This document shows positions 15,583-24,216 of a stretch of 34,092 nucleotides of DNA, piece after piece. Position numbers and translations under genes: made by a program. Below the pieces are notes generated by a model. It worked only from the letters and a program-made list of their open reading frames with translations, made no database searches and had not been told where the DNA came from. The stretch's first letter is position 1. Each line of letters opens with the position of its first letter. The DNA comes from Chryseobacterium luteum (lineage in GTDB: Bacteria; Bacteroidota; Bacteroidia; Flavobacteriales; Weeksellaceae). The stretch is from assembly GCF_000737785.1 (NCBI RefSeq), contig NZ_JPRO01000029.1, forward strand, positions 1-34,092, written 5' to 3'.

Positions 15583-16814
15583 AGTTTACAGCAATGAAGT
15601 TAGAAAAATCAAAATTATCAGGAGATAAAACAGTTCAGATCAGCGGTTCGAAAAGTATTTCGAATCGTTTGTTGATTTTGGAAAGTTTATTCAAAAACAT
15701 ACAGATCGGAAATCTGTCCAATTCACAGGATACGCAGCTGCTTAAAAAAGCCTTGTCCGAAAACACAGAAACGGTAGACATCCACCATGCAGGAACCGCC
15801 ATGCGTTTCCTTGCTTCTTATTATTCCATCTTTGAGGGAAAAACGACCATTCTTACCGGCTCCAAAAGGATGAAGGAAAGACCGATCAAAAACCTGGTAA
15901 GTGCCCTGAAAGACTTAGGCGCAGAAATCGAGTATTTAGAAAATGAAGGCTTCCCGCCTTTAAAAATTACAGGAAAAAAAATCACACAAAAGCAGGTGAA
16001 TGTTCCGGCCAATATATCCAGCCAGTTCATCACTTCCCTCCTTCTGATTGCCGGGAAGCTTGAAAACGGACTGGAAATCAATCTGGTTGGTGAAGTTACC
16101 TCAAGATCTTATATTGAAATGACATTGGATATCCTGACAAAATTCGGGATAAAGAACAGCTTTGAAGGAAACACCATTAAAGTGGAACCGTTTGACGTGA
16201 ATGGTGAATTACCAATCGTGAATTATGAGGTGGAAAGCGACTGGAGCTCGGCTTCTTACTTCTACTCCATCTGTGCATTGGGAAGAGAAACCATCCACCT
16301 GAAAAGTTTTTATCAAGAATCTACTCAGGGAGATTCCGCCATTGCTGAGATTTATGAAGAATTTTTCGGAATCAAAACCATCTTCACAGAAGACGAGCAT
16401 AAAATCACGCTCCAGCCGGAACCCGGTTTTTCTTTCCCGGAAAAAATAATCCTGGATATGAATAACTGCCCGGATATTGCACAGACACTTTGTGTAACAG
16501 CAGCAGCCTTAAAAATTCCTTTTGAAATTTCCGGACTGGGAACTCTAAGAGTAAAAGAAACCGACAGGCTTCAGGCCTTATATAATGAACTGAAAAAACT
16601 GGGCACTGAAACAGAAATTACAGACCTTACCATCAGGTCCGTGAGTTTCGGGGAACCGGAAGAAAATATTTCCATCGCAACCTACCAGGATCACAGGATG
16701 GCAATGAGTTTTGCTCCGTTCTGCCTTATAAAAGAACTTAGTATTGAAGATGAGGATGTAGTGGAAAAATCTTACCCTATGTTCTGGAAGGATTTAGGCG
16801 ACATAATGAATTGA
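15579..16814 (+). CDS. aroA: 3-phosphoshikimate 1-carboxyvinyltransferase (EPSP synthase)
   Basis: This 411-residue enzyme joins phosphoenolpyruvate to shikimate-3-phosphate in the aromatic amino acid pathway. Conserved signatures are present: SKSISNR (24-30) binding substrate, AGTAMRFLA (71-79), RPI (101-103), the active-site stretch MNNCPDIAQTL (294-304), KETDR (326-330) and DHRMAMSFA (371-379). It is slightly shorter than many bacterial forms but complete. Two starts are possible: ATG 15579, overlapping the previous stop by four bases, or ATG 15594 (MKLEKSKLSG), which better matches the usual N-terminus. The gene sits inside a coupled operon with envelope proteins rather than with other shikimate genes. 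Confidence 0.96.
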   Translation: MKFTAMKLEKSKLSGDKTVQISGSKSISNRLLILESLFKNIQIGNLSNSQDTQLLKKALSENTETVDIHHAGTAMRFLASYYSIFEGKTTILTGSKRMKERPIKNLVSALKDLGAEIEYLENEGFPPLKITGKKITQKQVNVPANISSQFITSLLLIAGKLENGLEINLVGEVTSRSYIEMTLDILTKFGIKNSFEGNTIKVEPFDVNGELPIVNYEVESDWSSASYFYSICALGRETIHLKSFYQESTQGDSAIAEIYEEFFGIKTIFTEDEHKITLQPEPGFSFPEKIILDMNNCPDIAQTLCVTAAALKIPFEISGLGTLRVKETDRLQALYNELKKLGTETEITDLTIRSVSFGEPEENISIATYQDHRMAMSFAPFCLIKELSIEDEDVVEKSYPMFWKDLGDIMN

Positions 16815-16839
16815 TATCCGGAAATATAATAATTTTAAA

Positions 16840-17337
16840 ATGAATAATGCGATGAGAAAATATATGTTGTTTTTTTCACTGATGATCCCTATGTTCTTTT
16901 GGGCTCAGTACCTGTTGCCTAATGAAGAAACTATCTTTTCCTTTGAAACAAAAAACGGGAAAATCATGTCCTTGGTTAAAGACAAAAAGAATGAATATAT
17001 TCAATACAGATTTGGAAATAAGAACCATGTAGAAATGGAATTTCCGGCTGCCAGGACTAAAGAAAGCTGGAAGCAGTTTACATACAGTTCTTACCACAGG
17101 GGCGGCGGAAAACAGAATGCAGGAATGGATCTCAACTATTTATCATTTACCAATAACGGCTACAAATATTTGCTTTTCAGAAGCCACTATGCAGAAGATG
17201 AATCGTTGTCTACCGGGGTTACTGTAACCGACAGCAAAGGTAAAGAAACTGATATTGCAGGAATTTATAAAACCATCAAAGGCTGTATGTGTAATTTAGA
17301 GGAAACAGAAGTAAACAAAGAGGATTTTGGATCATAA
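16840..17337 (+). CDS. Exported protein of unknown function
   Basis: The 165-residue protein has a signal peptide ending in FFWAQ and a beta-rich mature part, with a GKIMSLVKDKKNEYIQYRFG strand pair and a two-cysteine CMC near the C-terminus. I do not recognise a family. It starts 25 bases after aroA and is probably the last gene of that operon. A second Met at 16852 (MRKYMLFF) is an alternative start that gives a more typical signal peptide. Confidence 0.75.
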   Translation: MNNAMRKYMLFFSLMIPMFFWAQYLLPNEETIFSFETKNGKIMSLVKDKKNEYIQYRFGNKNHVEMEFPAARTKESWKQFTYSSYHRGGGKQNAGMDLNYLSFTNNGYKYLLFRSHYAEDESLSTGVTVTDSKGKETDIAGIYKTIKGCMCNLEETEVNKEDFGS

Positions 17338-17386
17338 ATAATTACAGGATGAATTTTTCTTCTCTTTTACAAATTTAATATCTTCC

Positions 17387-17416
17387 AATTTTTTCAGGTT
17401 CAGTAATTGAAAAATT
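17387..17416 (+). terminator. Possible terminator of the aroA operon
   Basis: AATTTTTT (17387-17394) can pair with GAAAAATT (17409-17416), one G-T pair, with a T-rich tail after it. Weak, AT-only stem. Confidence 0.4.
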
Positions 17417-17532
17417 TCTTTTTGAAAGAAAACAATACAAAATCACCTGTATTTTGTTAAATAATTCATATATTTATTACTAGTTATCCTAAAATATTAT
17501 AAAATAGGAAATCCATTCAAAAACTAAATATT

Positions 17533-17682
17533 ATGAAAAACTTAAAAACCCTTTCAAGAAAAGAATTAAAAAATCTCAATGGCGGGATTCAAACTTGTGA
17601 TCAAATCTGCATGACAGGATATTTTAGATGTTGTATTCCACGTCAGGCTTATTATTGCGCTCCTATTGGCAGCAGATGCTGA
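17533..17682 (+). CDS. Bacteriocin-like cysteine-rich peptide with double-glycine leader
   Basis: The frame encodes 49 residues. Residues 1-18 are a leader (MKNLKTLSRKELKNLNGG) with the LSRKELKxLNGG pattern of Chryseobacterium bacteriocin-like peptides, which ends in the GG site cut by C39-type ABC transporters in related systems. The 31-residue core contains six cysteines (22, 26, 33, 34, 42, 49), including an adjacent CC and a terminal Cys, so disulfides or modification are likely. No transporter or modifying enzyme lies nearby, so export would rely on proteins encoded elsewhere. A strong terminator follows, making this a single-gene transcript. After the TGA stop the frame stays open for 11 Gly/Pro/Asn-rich codons to a TAA. 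Activity (antimicrobial, signalling or other) is unknown. Confidence 0.8.
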   Translation: MKNLKTLSRKELKNLNGGIQTCDQICMTGYFRCCIPRQAYYCAPIGSRC

Positions 17683-17741
17683 AACAATGGTCCTGGCAAT
17701 CCGGGTGAACCGGCCTAACTGAAAACGAATAATTATAAAAG

Positions 17742-17772
17742 AATTCCTGAAGCATAACTTCGGGAATTTTTT
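17742..17772 (+). terminator. Intrinsic terminator after the small peptide gene
   Basis: An 11-bp stem (AATTCCTGAAG with CTTCGGGAATT, one T-G pair), a 5-base loop and a T-run at 17767-17772. Confidence 0.9.
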
Positions 17773-17877
17773 ATGGTGTGTACTTACTGATACGTTTCAA
17801 AAAAACATTACCCGAAAGTCCTTCACTATCCAACATTCTTTATCATATCCATCCGGAAATTTAAACAATTTCACGAT

Positions 17878-18018
17878 TGTGGAAAACAAATTTAAAAATC
17901 CCCGGTTCAAAAAAAAGAAATAAAACTTTGATAATCAACAATATAATAAGTTTTAATTTTCATCCTGCGTATTCTATTTTATACATTGTCCACACACTTA
18001 TCCACAGAGTTATCCACA
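17878..18018. other. DnaA-box cluster with AT-rich tract (candidate replication origin)
   Basis: Three same-direction DnaA boxes start exactly 12 bp apart: TTGTCCACA (17986), TTATCCACA (17998) and TTATCCACA (18010). The last two equal the E. coli consensus. An opposed box, TGTGGAAAA (17878-17886; TTTTCCACA on the other strand), lies across an AT-rich stretch (about 17887-17985) that could serve as an unwinding element. The cluster sits in a gap of about 490 bp (17719-18210) with no gene I can support. This is what an oriC looks like, but DnaA boxes also occur at DnaA-regulated promoters and titration sites. No dnaA gene is in the window; in Bacteroidetes it is often apart from the origin. Confidence 0.6.
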
Positions 18019-18131
18019 ATTTATGAATACTATTTTTATATACAGCCGCAGAAAAATGGGATTATAGCTGATGATTTTGTTTCTGAACAATTTTATACCG
18101 CAATAAATAATAGAGTTCCTATTTCTTTTTT

Positions 18132-18139
18132 TACATTTG
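18132..18139 (+). promoter_or_regulatory. Candidate -7 element for the SDR gene
   Basis: TACATTTG matches TAnnTTTG, 71 bases before the chosen ATG at 18211. No clear -33 TTG at the normal distance. Confidence 0.4.
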
Positions 18140-18210
18140 CTGAAAATACGGTTTGTACTGAAACACAGCAGCCGGAAGAAGAACAAAAGATTAAAATTAT
18201 AAACAATCCA

Positions 18211-18999
18211 ATGACTATTATCATCACTGGAACCTCATCAGGAATAGGTTTTGTACTGGCCGAATATTTCGGAAAAAAAGGCCATAAAGTATACGGTTTA
18301 AGCCGAAAACATACGGAGAGCCAGTATTTCAGGTCTATTCCGACAGATGTTACCGACAACACAGCCGTTCAGAATGCCATCGCTGAAGTTTTAAAAACAG
18401 AATCAAGGATCGATGTGCTGATCAATAATGCAGGAATGGGAATGGTAGGTGCTGTGGAAGATTCTACTAAGGAAGACATTTTAAAGCTGTTCAACCTGAA
18501 TCTTGTAGGTGCCGTCCAGATGATGAGTGCCGTTCTGCCGAAAATGCGTGAACATAAGTTCGGAAAGATCATCAATATTTCCAGTATCGGAAGTGAAATG
18601 GGACTGCCGTTCCGGGGCTTTTACTCAGCTTCCAAATCTGCTTTGGATAAAGTAACCGAAGCCATGAGGTATGAAGTGTACCCATGGAATATCAATGTGT
18701 GCTCACTGCATCTTGGCGATATCAAAACAAATATTGCAGAGAACAGAGTAAAAACACAGGTTTCCGAACCTTACAAAAATATATTTGATAAAGTTTATAC
18801 CTTAATGAACTCCCATGTGGGCGACGGAACCGAACCCCTTGAGGTGGCAGAGTACGTTGAAAAGCTTCTGGATAAAAATAAATGGAAAGCTCATTATTAT
18901 TTCGGTAAATTCGGACAAAAAATCGGAGTTCCGCTGAAATGGATCCTTCCCCAGGGAACCTACGAGAATCTGATGAAAAAATATAATAAACTGGATTAA
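18211..18999 (+). CDS. SDR family NAD(P)-dependent oxidoreductase
   Basis: This 262-residue protein is a classical short-chain dehydrogenase. The nucleotide-binding TGTSSGIG lies at residues 6-13, DVT near residue 46, NNAGMGMVG around 73-81, an ISSIGS strand carrying the catalytic Ser, and YSASK with the Tyr and Lys (about 141-145). The substrate is unknown. The start is placed at ATG 18211 because it lies just before the first beta strand, as in the family. The frame also stays open upstream to a TTG at 17986, but that extension would translate the DnaA boxes and has no SDR similarity. The gene is followed by a BamA-like gene about 107 bases on. Confidence 0.93.
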   Translation: MTIIITGTSSGIGFVLAEYFGKKGHKVYGLSRKHTESQYFRSIPTDVTDNTAVQNAIAEVLKTESRIDVLINNAGMGMVGAVEDSTKEDILKLFNLNLVGAVQMMSAVLPKMREHKFGKIINISSIGSEMGLPFRGFYSASKSALDKVTEAMRYEVYPWNINVCSLHLGDIKTNIAENRVKTQVSEPYKNIFDKVYTLMNSHVGDGTEPLEVAEYVEKLLDKNKWKAHYYFGKFGQKIGVPLKWILPQGTYENLMKKYNKLD

Positions 19000-19105
19000 T
19001 TTCAGTTATTAAAAAAATTATAAATCTGCTATTAAACCGTTGAGATGTATTGAGTTGTTAAGAACGATTAAGCAAGCTCCATTAATGGTTTATATAAATT
19101 GAACA

Positions 19106-20710
19106 TTGAAGTTATTTCTAAAAATATTTTTTATCCTGTTCTGCGTTTTTGTACAAGCGCAGAAGAAGCAGTATTGGCTTATCGATATGGAAACCAATGT
19201 CAGAAAAAAGGTAAATGACTCCGTTTCTGCAGCAAAATTTCTGGATTCCTTATCACAAAGCAATTACTTCTTCACTAGGCTGAAAGAGGTGAAAGTGAAA
19301 GGCGACAGTACGGAAATTTTCTATGATAAAGGAAAAAACTTCAATGAAACTTATGTAGATCTTTCCGACTCCATTGCCCTGAAATTAAAGATCCAAAAAG
19401 ATTTTTTCACTAAAAACTTAGATTCAACAAAGAAAAGCATCAGCAAAAGATATATTGATGACGGATATTCTTTCAGCCGTCTTAAATCTAAATATAAAGG
19501 TCAGAAAAATGGATATCCCGTCATAGAACTGGATATCAATAAAAATGATAAACGTAAGATTGACAATTTTGTGGTAAAAGGCTACGAAAGGGTTCCTAAA
19601 AGGTTTATGAAAAATCTGGAAAAGGAATTCAAGGGGAAAACTTACGATGACAAAAATCTTCTGTCCATCAGCAAAAATTTTCAAAGCCATGCTTTCGTTA
19701 CCCTCGAAAGGCCTCCCCAAACTCTATTCACCAAAGATTCCACCAGCATTTACCTGTTTATGGAAAAGAAGAAGACCAATACGTTTGACGGGGTGATCGG
19801 TTTCGGAAACGATAAAACAGAAAAATTCACATTGAACGGAACCCTGAACGTCAATTTCAGGAATATGTTCAACGGTTTTGAAACTGTTAATCTGTACTGG
19901 CAGAGAAACCCGGACAAAGGGCAGACCTTTGACCTTCAGGCTGACATTCCGTATCTCCTTAAATCTAATGTAGGGATGAATCTGAAAGTCAATATTTTCA
20001 GACAGGATTCTACTTTCGCAAATGTAAAATTCCTTCCTGCCTTTTATTATCATATCAATAACCGCAACAAAATCGGACTTAGAGGAACGCTGGAATCCTC
20101 CAGTATCATAGACACCCTGTATGTTCAGGGTAAAGATTATAATAAAAAAGGACTCGGGATCTGGTTTGAAATGACGGAACCTACGGATATTGATCTTTTT
20201 CTTTACAAAACAAGGATCAATGCAGGCTACGATTACCTGACAACTACTTACACAAAAGACAATATTAAAGCTAACCAGAACCAGTTTTATTTCTTCGGTG
20301 AACATAATTATCACATTTCCGGAAATCATTTCCTCAATATAAAAGCGGAAGGAGCCATGATGGATTCTAAGGTAGAATTTTCGGCCAATGAACTGTATCG
20401 TTTCGGGGGCTGGAATTCCATGAGGGGATTCAATGAAAAATCCCTTGCTGCCGACTTTTATTATTATGCAGGCCTGGAATACCGTTATCTTATTGGAAGC
20501 CAGGCATTCTTTGATTTCTTTGGACAGTACGGCCAGCTCAACAACAAATCCCTAAATGTCAAACCTAAACTTTACAGTGTAGGACTTGGATTCAACTTCT
20601 TTATCCCGATCGGATTGATGAGCTTCCAGCTGTCGAATGGTAATGAGTTCGGCAATCCTTTTAAGTTTAATGACATTAAAATCCATTGGGGAATCCTGAG
20701 TAGGTTTTAA
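19106..20710 (+). CDS. BamA/TamA-like outer membrane beta-barrel protein (TTG start)
   Basis: This 534-residue protein has a signal peptide ending in FVQAQ. Residues about 75-215 look like POTRA-type repeats, with IDNFVVKGYERVPKRFMKN and a following FVTLERPP strand. From about 225 to the end is a beta barrel of alternating strands. Near residues 432-442 is FGGWNSMRGF, whose RGF (440-442) matches the L6 motif of Omp85-family barrels, and the chain ends in an aromatic (SRF). It is likely an outer membrane assembly or secretion pore. The signal peptide begins directly at a TTG codon, with an in-frame TGA two codons upstream (19100-19102) and no ATG available, so TTG initiation is well supported. 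Confidence 0.85.
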   Translation: MKLFLKIFFILFCVFVQAQKKQYWLIDMETNVRKKVNDSVSAAKFLDSLSQSNYFFTRLKEVKVKGDSTEIFYDKGKNFNETYVDLSDSIALKLKIQKDFFTKNLDSTKKSISKRYIDDGYSFSRLKSKYKGQKNGYPVIELDINKNDKRKIDNFVVKGYERVPKRFMKNLEKEFKGKTYDDKNLLSISKNFQSHAFVTLERPPQTLFTKDSTSIYLFMEKKKTNTFDGVIGFGNDKTEKFTLNGTLNVNFRNMFNGFETVNLYWQRNPDKGQTFDLQADIPYLLKSNVGMNLKVNIFRQDSTFANVKFLPAFYYHINNRNKIGLRGTLESSSIIDTLYVQGKDYNKKGLGIWFEMTEPTDIDLFLYKTRINAGYDYLTTTYTKDNIKANQNQFYFFGEHNYHISGNHFLNIKAEGAMMDSKVEFSANELYRFGGWNSMRGFNEKSLAADFYYYAGLEYRYLIGSQAFFDFFGQYGQLNNKSLNVKPKLYSVGLGFNFFIPIGLMSFQLSNGNEFGNPFKFNDIKIHWGILSRF

Positions 20711-21033
20711 AGAAAAGGTTCATTCCTATTGTATCTATATCCTTTATCCGCAAAGTTTCATCAAATCAATTTTAATTGATTCCCGCTTTGTATTCTTAAA
20801 ATAAAACATCATAAAATTAAAGCTTTGCGTTAAAATTATTCAGAATTAAGAGTATAGATTTTTAAATGAAAAATCCTGCTTTTATGGAATATAATATATA
20901 GTAAAATAAAAGCAAATATTGAAACATAAGCCTTTTTCCCGCTTTATTATTATGTTAAATATTCTTGTTAAAAAATATTAAAATAGTATTTTTATTTTAA
21001 TACCACATTAAAATTCAGGTAACAGTACACCGC
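20711..21033. other. AT-rich intergenic region with inverted repeats
   Basis: About 320 bases without a supportable gene. It holds a perfect 8-bp palindrome (AATCAATT/AATTGATT, 20764-20781) and a second inverted repeat (GCTTTTAT 20878-20885 with ATAAAAGC 20906-20913). Neither has a T-run, so terminator activity is doubtful. They may be regulatory sites of the SusC/SusD operon. Confidence 0.45.
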
Positions 21034-21041
21034 TAAATTTG
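21034..21041 (+). promoter_or_regulatory. Probable -7 element of the SusC/SusD operon
   Basis: TAAATTTG matches TAnnTTTG and ends 12 bases before the ATG at 21054. Its TTG gives a false upstream start at 21039. No clear -33 TTG. Confidence 0.5.
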
Positions 21042-21053
21042 TCCTCAAAAAAA

Positions 21054-24000
21054 ATGAAGAAGACTTTAGCTACTTTTGCTGTTTTTTTACTCCCCCTTTA
21101 TCTTACTGCCCAGGAAATCAACATTTCCGGAAATGTAAAATCCGAAAACGGCTCCAGTGTTTCCGGAGTAAGCATTACCGACAAAAACACCGGGAAGACG
21201 ACGGTAACGGATGAAAGCGGTAATTTTACCATTTCAGCCAATCCAAAAGACATCCTTGAGTTTTATGCTCCGGATTTTTCAATGGATACTGTAGAGGTTA
21301 CTTCCAAAAGACAGTATTCCGTTGTTTTGAAAAAAGCGGATGAGAAACAAATCGAAGGAGTGGTTATTACGGCCCTAGGAATCGCCAAAAAGAAAGAAAA
21401 GATAGGCTATGCCACCCAGGAAGTCGGCACCAAACAGTTTGAGACCATTACAACCCCGAGTATAGGAAATTTATTCTCAGGACAGGTAGCCGGTCTTAAT
21501 GTTTCCAACCCTACAGGAATGCAACAGGCTCCACAGTTTACCCTGAGAGGAAACTCCAATCTGGTTTTCGTGATCGATGGCGTAATTGTAGAGAAAGAAG
21601 TTTTCCAGAACCTGGATCCCAATAATATCGAGAACATCAATGTTCTGAAAGGAGCAACGGCTTCTGCCCTGTATGGTTCCAGAGGAAGATACGGAGCTGT
21701 TTTAATTACGACTAAAGGCGCCAGGAAAAATGGCTTTTCCGTAGAGTTTTCACAGAATACAATGGTGACGGCAGGTTTTACCAATCTTCCGAAAACCCAG
21801 AACGAATACGGAAACGGATCTCACGGAAAGTATGAATTCTGGGACGGAGCTGACGGCGGTGTGAACGATGGAGATATGATCTGGGGACCAAAATTTGTTC
21901 CCGGCCTGAAAATCGCCCAATGGAACAGCCCGATCAGGGATAGGCTGACGGGACAGATGATTCCGTGGTACGGTGCGGTAACAGGAACTCAGTACAATGA
22001 CAAATCAAGATATGAAAGAGTTCCTATTGACTGGCAGTATCATGATAATTTAGATACTTTTTTAAAGCCTGCTGTGATCAACAATAACAGTTTCGCAGTA
22101 AGCTATAAAAACAATAAAGACATCTACAGGCTCTCCGGGAATTTCATGAACTATGACGACAGAGTTCCTGGTTCCTACCTTCAGCGCTATGGTGTCAACT
22201 TCTCTTCTGAAAATCATTTTGGAGAAAAATTAACCTTTGATACCAAATTCAATTTCAACCAAACCTTTACCCCCAATATTCCCAACTACGACTATAACCC
22301 AAGCGGACATATGTACACCATCCTGATCTGGATGGGAGCGGATGTAGACGGAAGAGACCTTAAAAACCATATGTGGATCCCGGGTAAAGAAGGTACTGCA
22401 CAGGCTAACTGGAACTATGCATGGTACAATAACCCATGGTTCGGAGCTGAGTATTATAAAAATAAAAACACAACCAATATCATTAATACACAAACGGGTC
22501 TGGAATATAAAGCAACGGAAGATTTCTCAGTAAAAGGAAAGGTATCCATTGTTGAGAATCACAACAAACAGGAAATATTAAGTCCTTACTCTTATTTTAA
22601 CTACAGTGCTCCGAGAAGCGGCGGTTATCTCCTGAATGATTCCAAAACATGGAATATGAACTCCGATATCTTAGCCACCTACAAGAAAAAAATATCTGAT
22701 AATTTCGATTTTACGATCAATGCCGGAGGATCAACGTTTTATTATAAAAACAATATTGACAATGCTTCAACAGACGGGCTCAGAATTCCGGAACTGTACA
22801 GCCTGGAAAATTCGACCGGAGTTGTAAAATATTATGATTATCTCAAGGAAAAGCTGATCTACAGTGCCTACTCAACCATTGATATCGGATTGTACAACGC
22901 TTTTTTCATCAATGTTTCCGGACGTAATGACTGGTCCTCTACCCTTCCGAAGGCCAACAGATCTTACTTTTATCCTTCTGCATCGGTAAGTGCGGTTATT
23001 TCAAACCTTGTTAAAATGCCCGAAGCTGTAAGTCTTTTAAAGCTTTCAGCATCGTGGGCCAAGGTAGCCTATGATTTCCAGCCTTATTCAATAAGAAATT
23101 ACTATCTGAATAATCAAGGAGCCACTTTTAATGGAAACCCGATGTTCAGCTATCCTACCATACTCAATGTTGAAAATTCTTTAAAGCCGGAACAGACGAA
23201 ATCTTATGAATTGGGATTAAGCGCAGGATTATTCAAAAACAGAATTACCTTGGATGTTACGTATTTCAGAACATTAGATTATAACAATATCCTTGAATTC
23301 CCGGCTGCACCGTCATCAGCCTTTACCTCGCAATATGTAAACGGAAATGAATATACAACGAAAGGCCTGGAAATCTCTTTAGGCCTGGTTCCTGTAAAAA
23401 CAGCCAATTTTACCTGGAGATCTTTAATCAACTGGAGTACTTATGAACAGAAGCTTACTTCTATTTACGATGATATACCGAACTACAACAATATCAAGCT
23501 AGGCGAAAGAATGGACAGCTTCTACGATTATACCTGGAAGAAATCCCCGGATGGAAAAGTAGTTCTGGATGCCGCCACAGGAATGCCTACAAGAGCAGAT
23601 GCTCCAAGTAACCTGGGGCACTTCAACCCGGACTGGACTTTTGGTTTCAATAATACCTTTAAGTATAAAAAGTTCTCCCTGAATATCGGAATTGACGGAA
23701 GCATAGGTGGTGTCATGAGATCCCAGGTGGTAGAAAAAATGTGGTGGGGCGGGAAACATCCGAACTCAACAGCCTACAGAGACCTTGAATATGCCAATCC
23801 GGGTACGTATTATTTTGTACCGGACGGCGTCAATTACAATGCAGCTACCGGAACCTATACTCCACACACAAAACCGATCAGCTTTCAGGACTGGGCACAG
23901 AACTATCCTTATCAGGCAAGGGTAACGGAAGATGAAAGTGAATTGTTTGCGAATGTTTTCGACAGAACTTTTATCAAACTGAGATCTGTAGTCCTGGAAT

Positions 24001-24197
24001 ATGACTTTTCTTATCTCCTTAATCCAAAAGGAATGATAAAAAATTTCACAGCCAATATTTCAGCTTACAATCTGGCCATGTGGAAAAAGTCTAAGAATCT
24101 TTATTCCGACCCGGATTACCAGCTCAAGAAAGATAACAATGATATCCAGGATCCTTCCAGCAGATGGATAGGGATTGGATTTAATCTTAAATTTTAA
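21054..24197 (+). CDS. SusC/RagA family TonB-linked outer membrane transporter
   Basis: This 1047-residue protein has a signal peptide (MKKTLATFAVFLLPLYLTAQ). A carboxypeptidase-regulatory-like domain (about 21-90) follows, starting INISGNVKSENGSSVSGVSI. The TonB plug (about 105-220) contains VVITALGIAKKKEKIGYATQEV, a core typical of SusC (key residues VVITALGI and GYATQE). It includes NLVFVIDGVIVE, NIENINVLKGATASALYGSRG and VLITTKG, and leads into a long beta barrel ending in GIGFNLKF. Together with the SusD-type lipoprotein 19 bases downstream it should import a ligand across the outer membrane using TonB energy. The substrate is unknown; the phospholipase C gene after the pair hints at a phospholipid-derived or phosphocholine ligand, by proximity only. 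ATG 21054 is preferred over the TTG at 21039. Confidence 0.95.
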   Translation: MKKTLATFAVFLLPLYLTAQEINISGNVKSENGSSVSGVSITDKNTGKTTVTDESGNFTISANPKDILEFYAPDFSMDTVEVTSKRQYSVVLKKADEKQIEGVVITALGIAKKKEKIGYATQEVGTKQFETITTPSIGNLFSGQVAGLNVSNPTGMQQAPQFTLRGNSNLVFVIDGVIVEKEVFQNLDPNNIENINVLKGATASALYGSRGRYGAVLITTKGARKNGFSVEFSQNTMVTAGFTNLPKTQNEYGNGSHGKYEFWDGADGGVNDGDMIWGPKFVPGLKIAQWNSPIRDRLTGQMIPWYGAVTGTQYNDKSRYERVPIDWQYHDNLDTFLKPAVINNNSFAVSYKNNKDIYRLSGNFMNYDDRVPGSYLQRYGVNFSSENHFGEKLTFDTKFNFNQTFTPNIPNYDYNPSGHMYTILIWMGADVDGRDLKNHMWIPGKEGTAQANWNYAWYNNPWFGAEYYKNKNTTNIINTQTGLEYKATEDFSVKGKVSIVENHNKQEILSPYSYFNYSAPRSGGYLLNDSKTWNMNSDILATYKKKISDNFDFTINAGGSTFYYKNNIDNASTDGLRIPELYSLENSTGVVKYYDYLKEKLIYSAYSTIDIGLYNAFFINVSGRNDWSSTLPKANRSYFYPSASVSAVISNLVKMPEAVSLLKLSASWAKVAYDFQPYSIRNYYLNNQGATFNGNPMFSYPTILNVENSLKPEQTKSYELGLSAGLFKNRITLDVTYFRTLDYNNILEFPAAPSSAFTSQYVNGNEYTTKGLEISLGLVPVKTANFTWRSLINWSTYEQKLTSIYDDIPNYNNIKLGERMDSFYDYTWKKSPDGKVVLDAATGMPTRADAPSNLGHFNPDWTFGFNNTFKYKKFSLNIGIDGSIGGVMRSQVVEKMWWGGKHPNSTAYRDLEYANPGTYYFVPDGVNYNAATGTYTPHTKPISFQDWAQNYPYQARVTEDESELFANVFDRTFIKLRSVVLEYDFSYLLNPKGMIKNFTANISAYNLAMWKKSKNLYSDPDYQLKKDNNDIQDPSSRWIGIGFNLKF

Positions 24198-24216
24198 TTA
24201 ACAAGTATCCTGAACA

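Noticed and set aside
17986..18210. In-frame upstream extension of the SDR gene from a TTG codon
   Set aside because: It would translate the three DnaA boxes as repeated Leu-Ser-Thr and has no SDR similarity; the family N-terminus begins at ATG 18211.
20764..20781. Palindrome as terminator of the BamA-like gene
   Set aside because: The stem is AT-only with a 2-base loop and no T-run; kept only as an inverted repeat.
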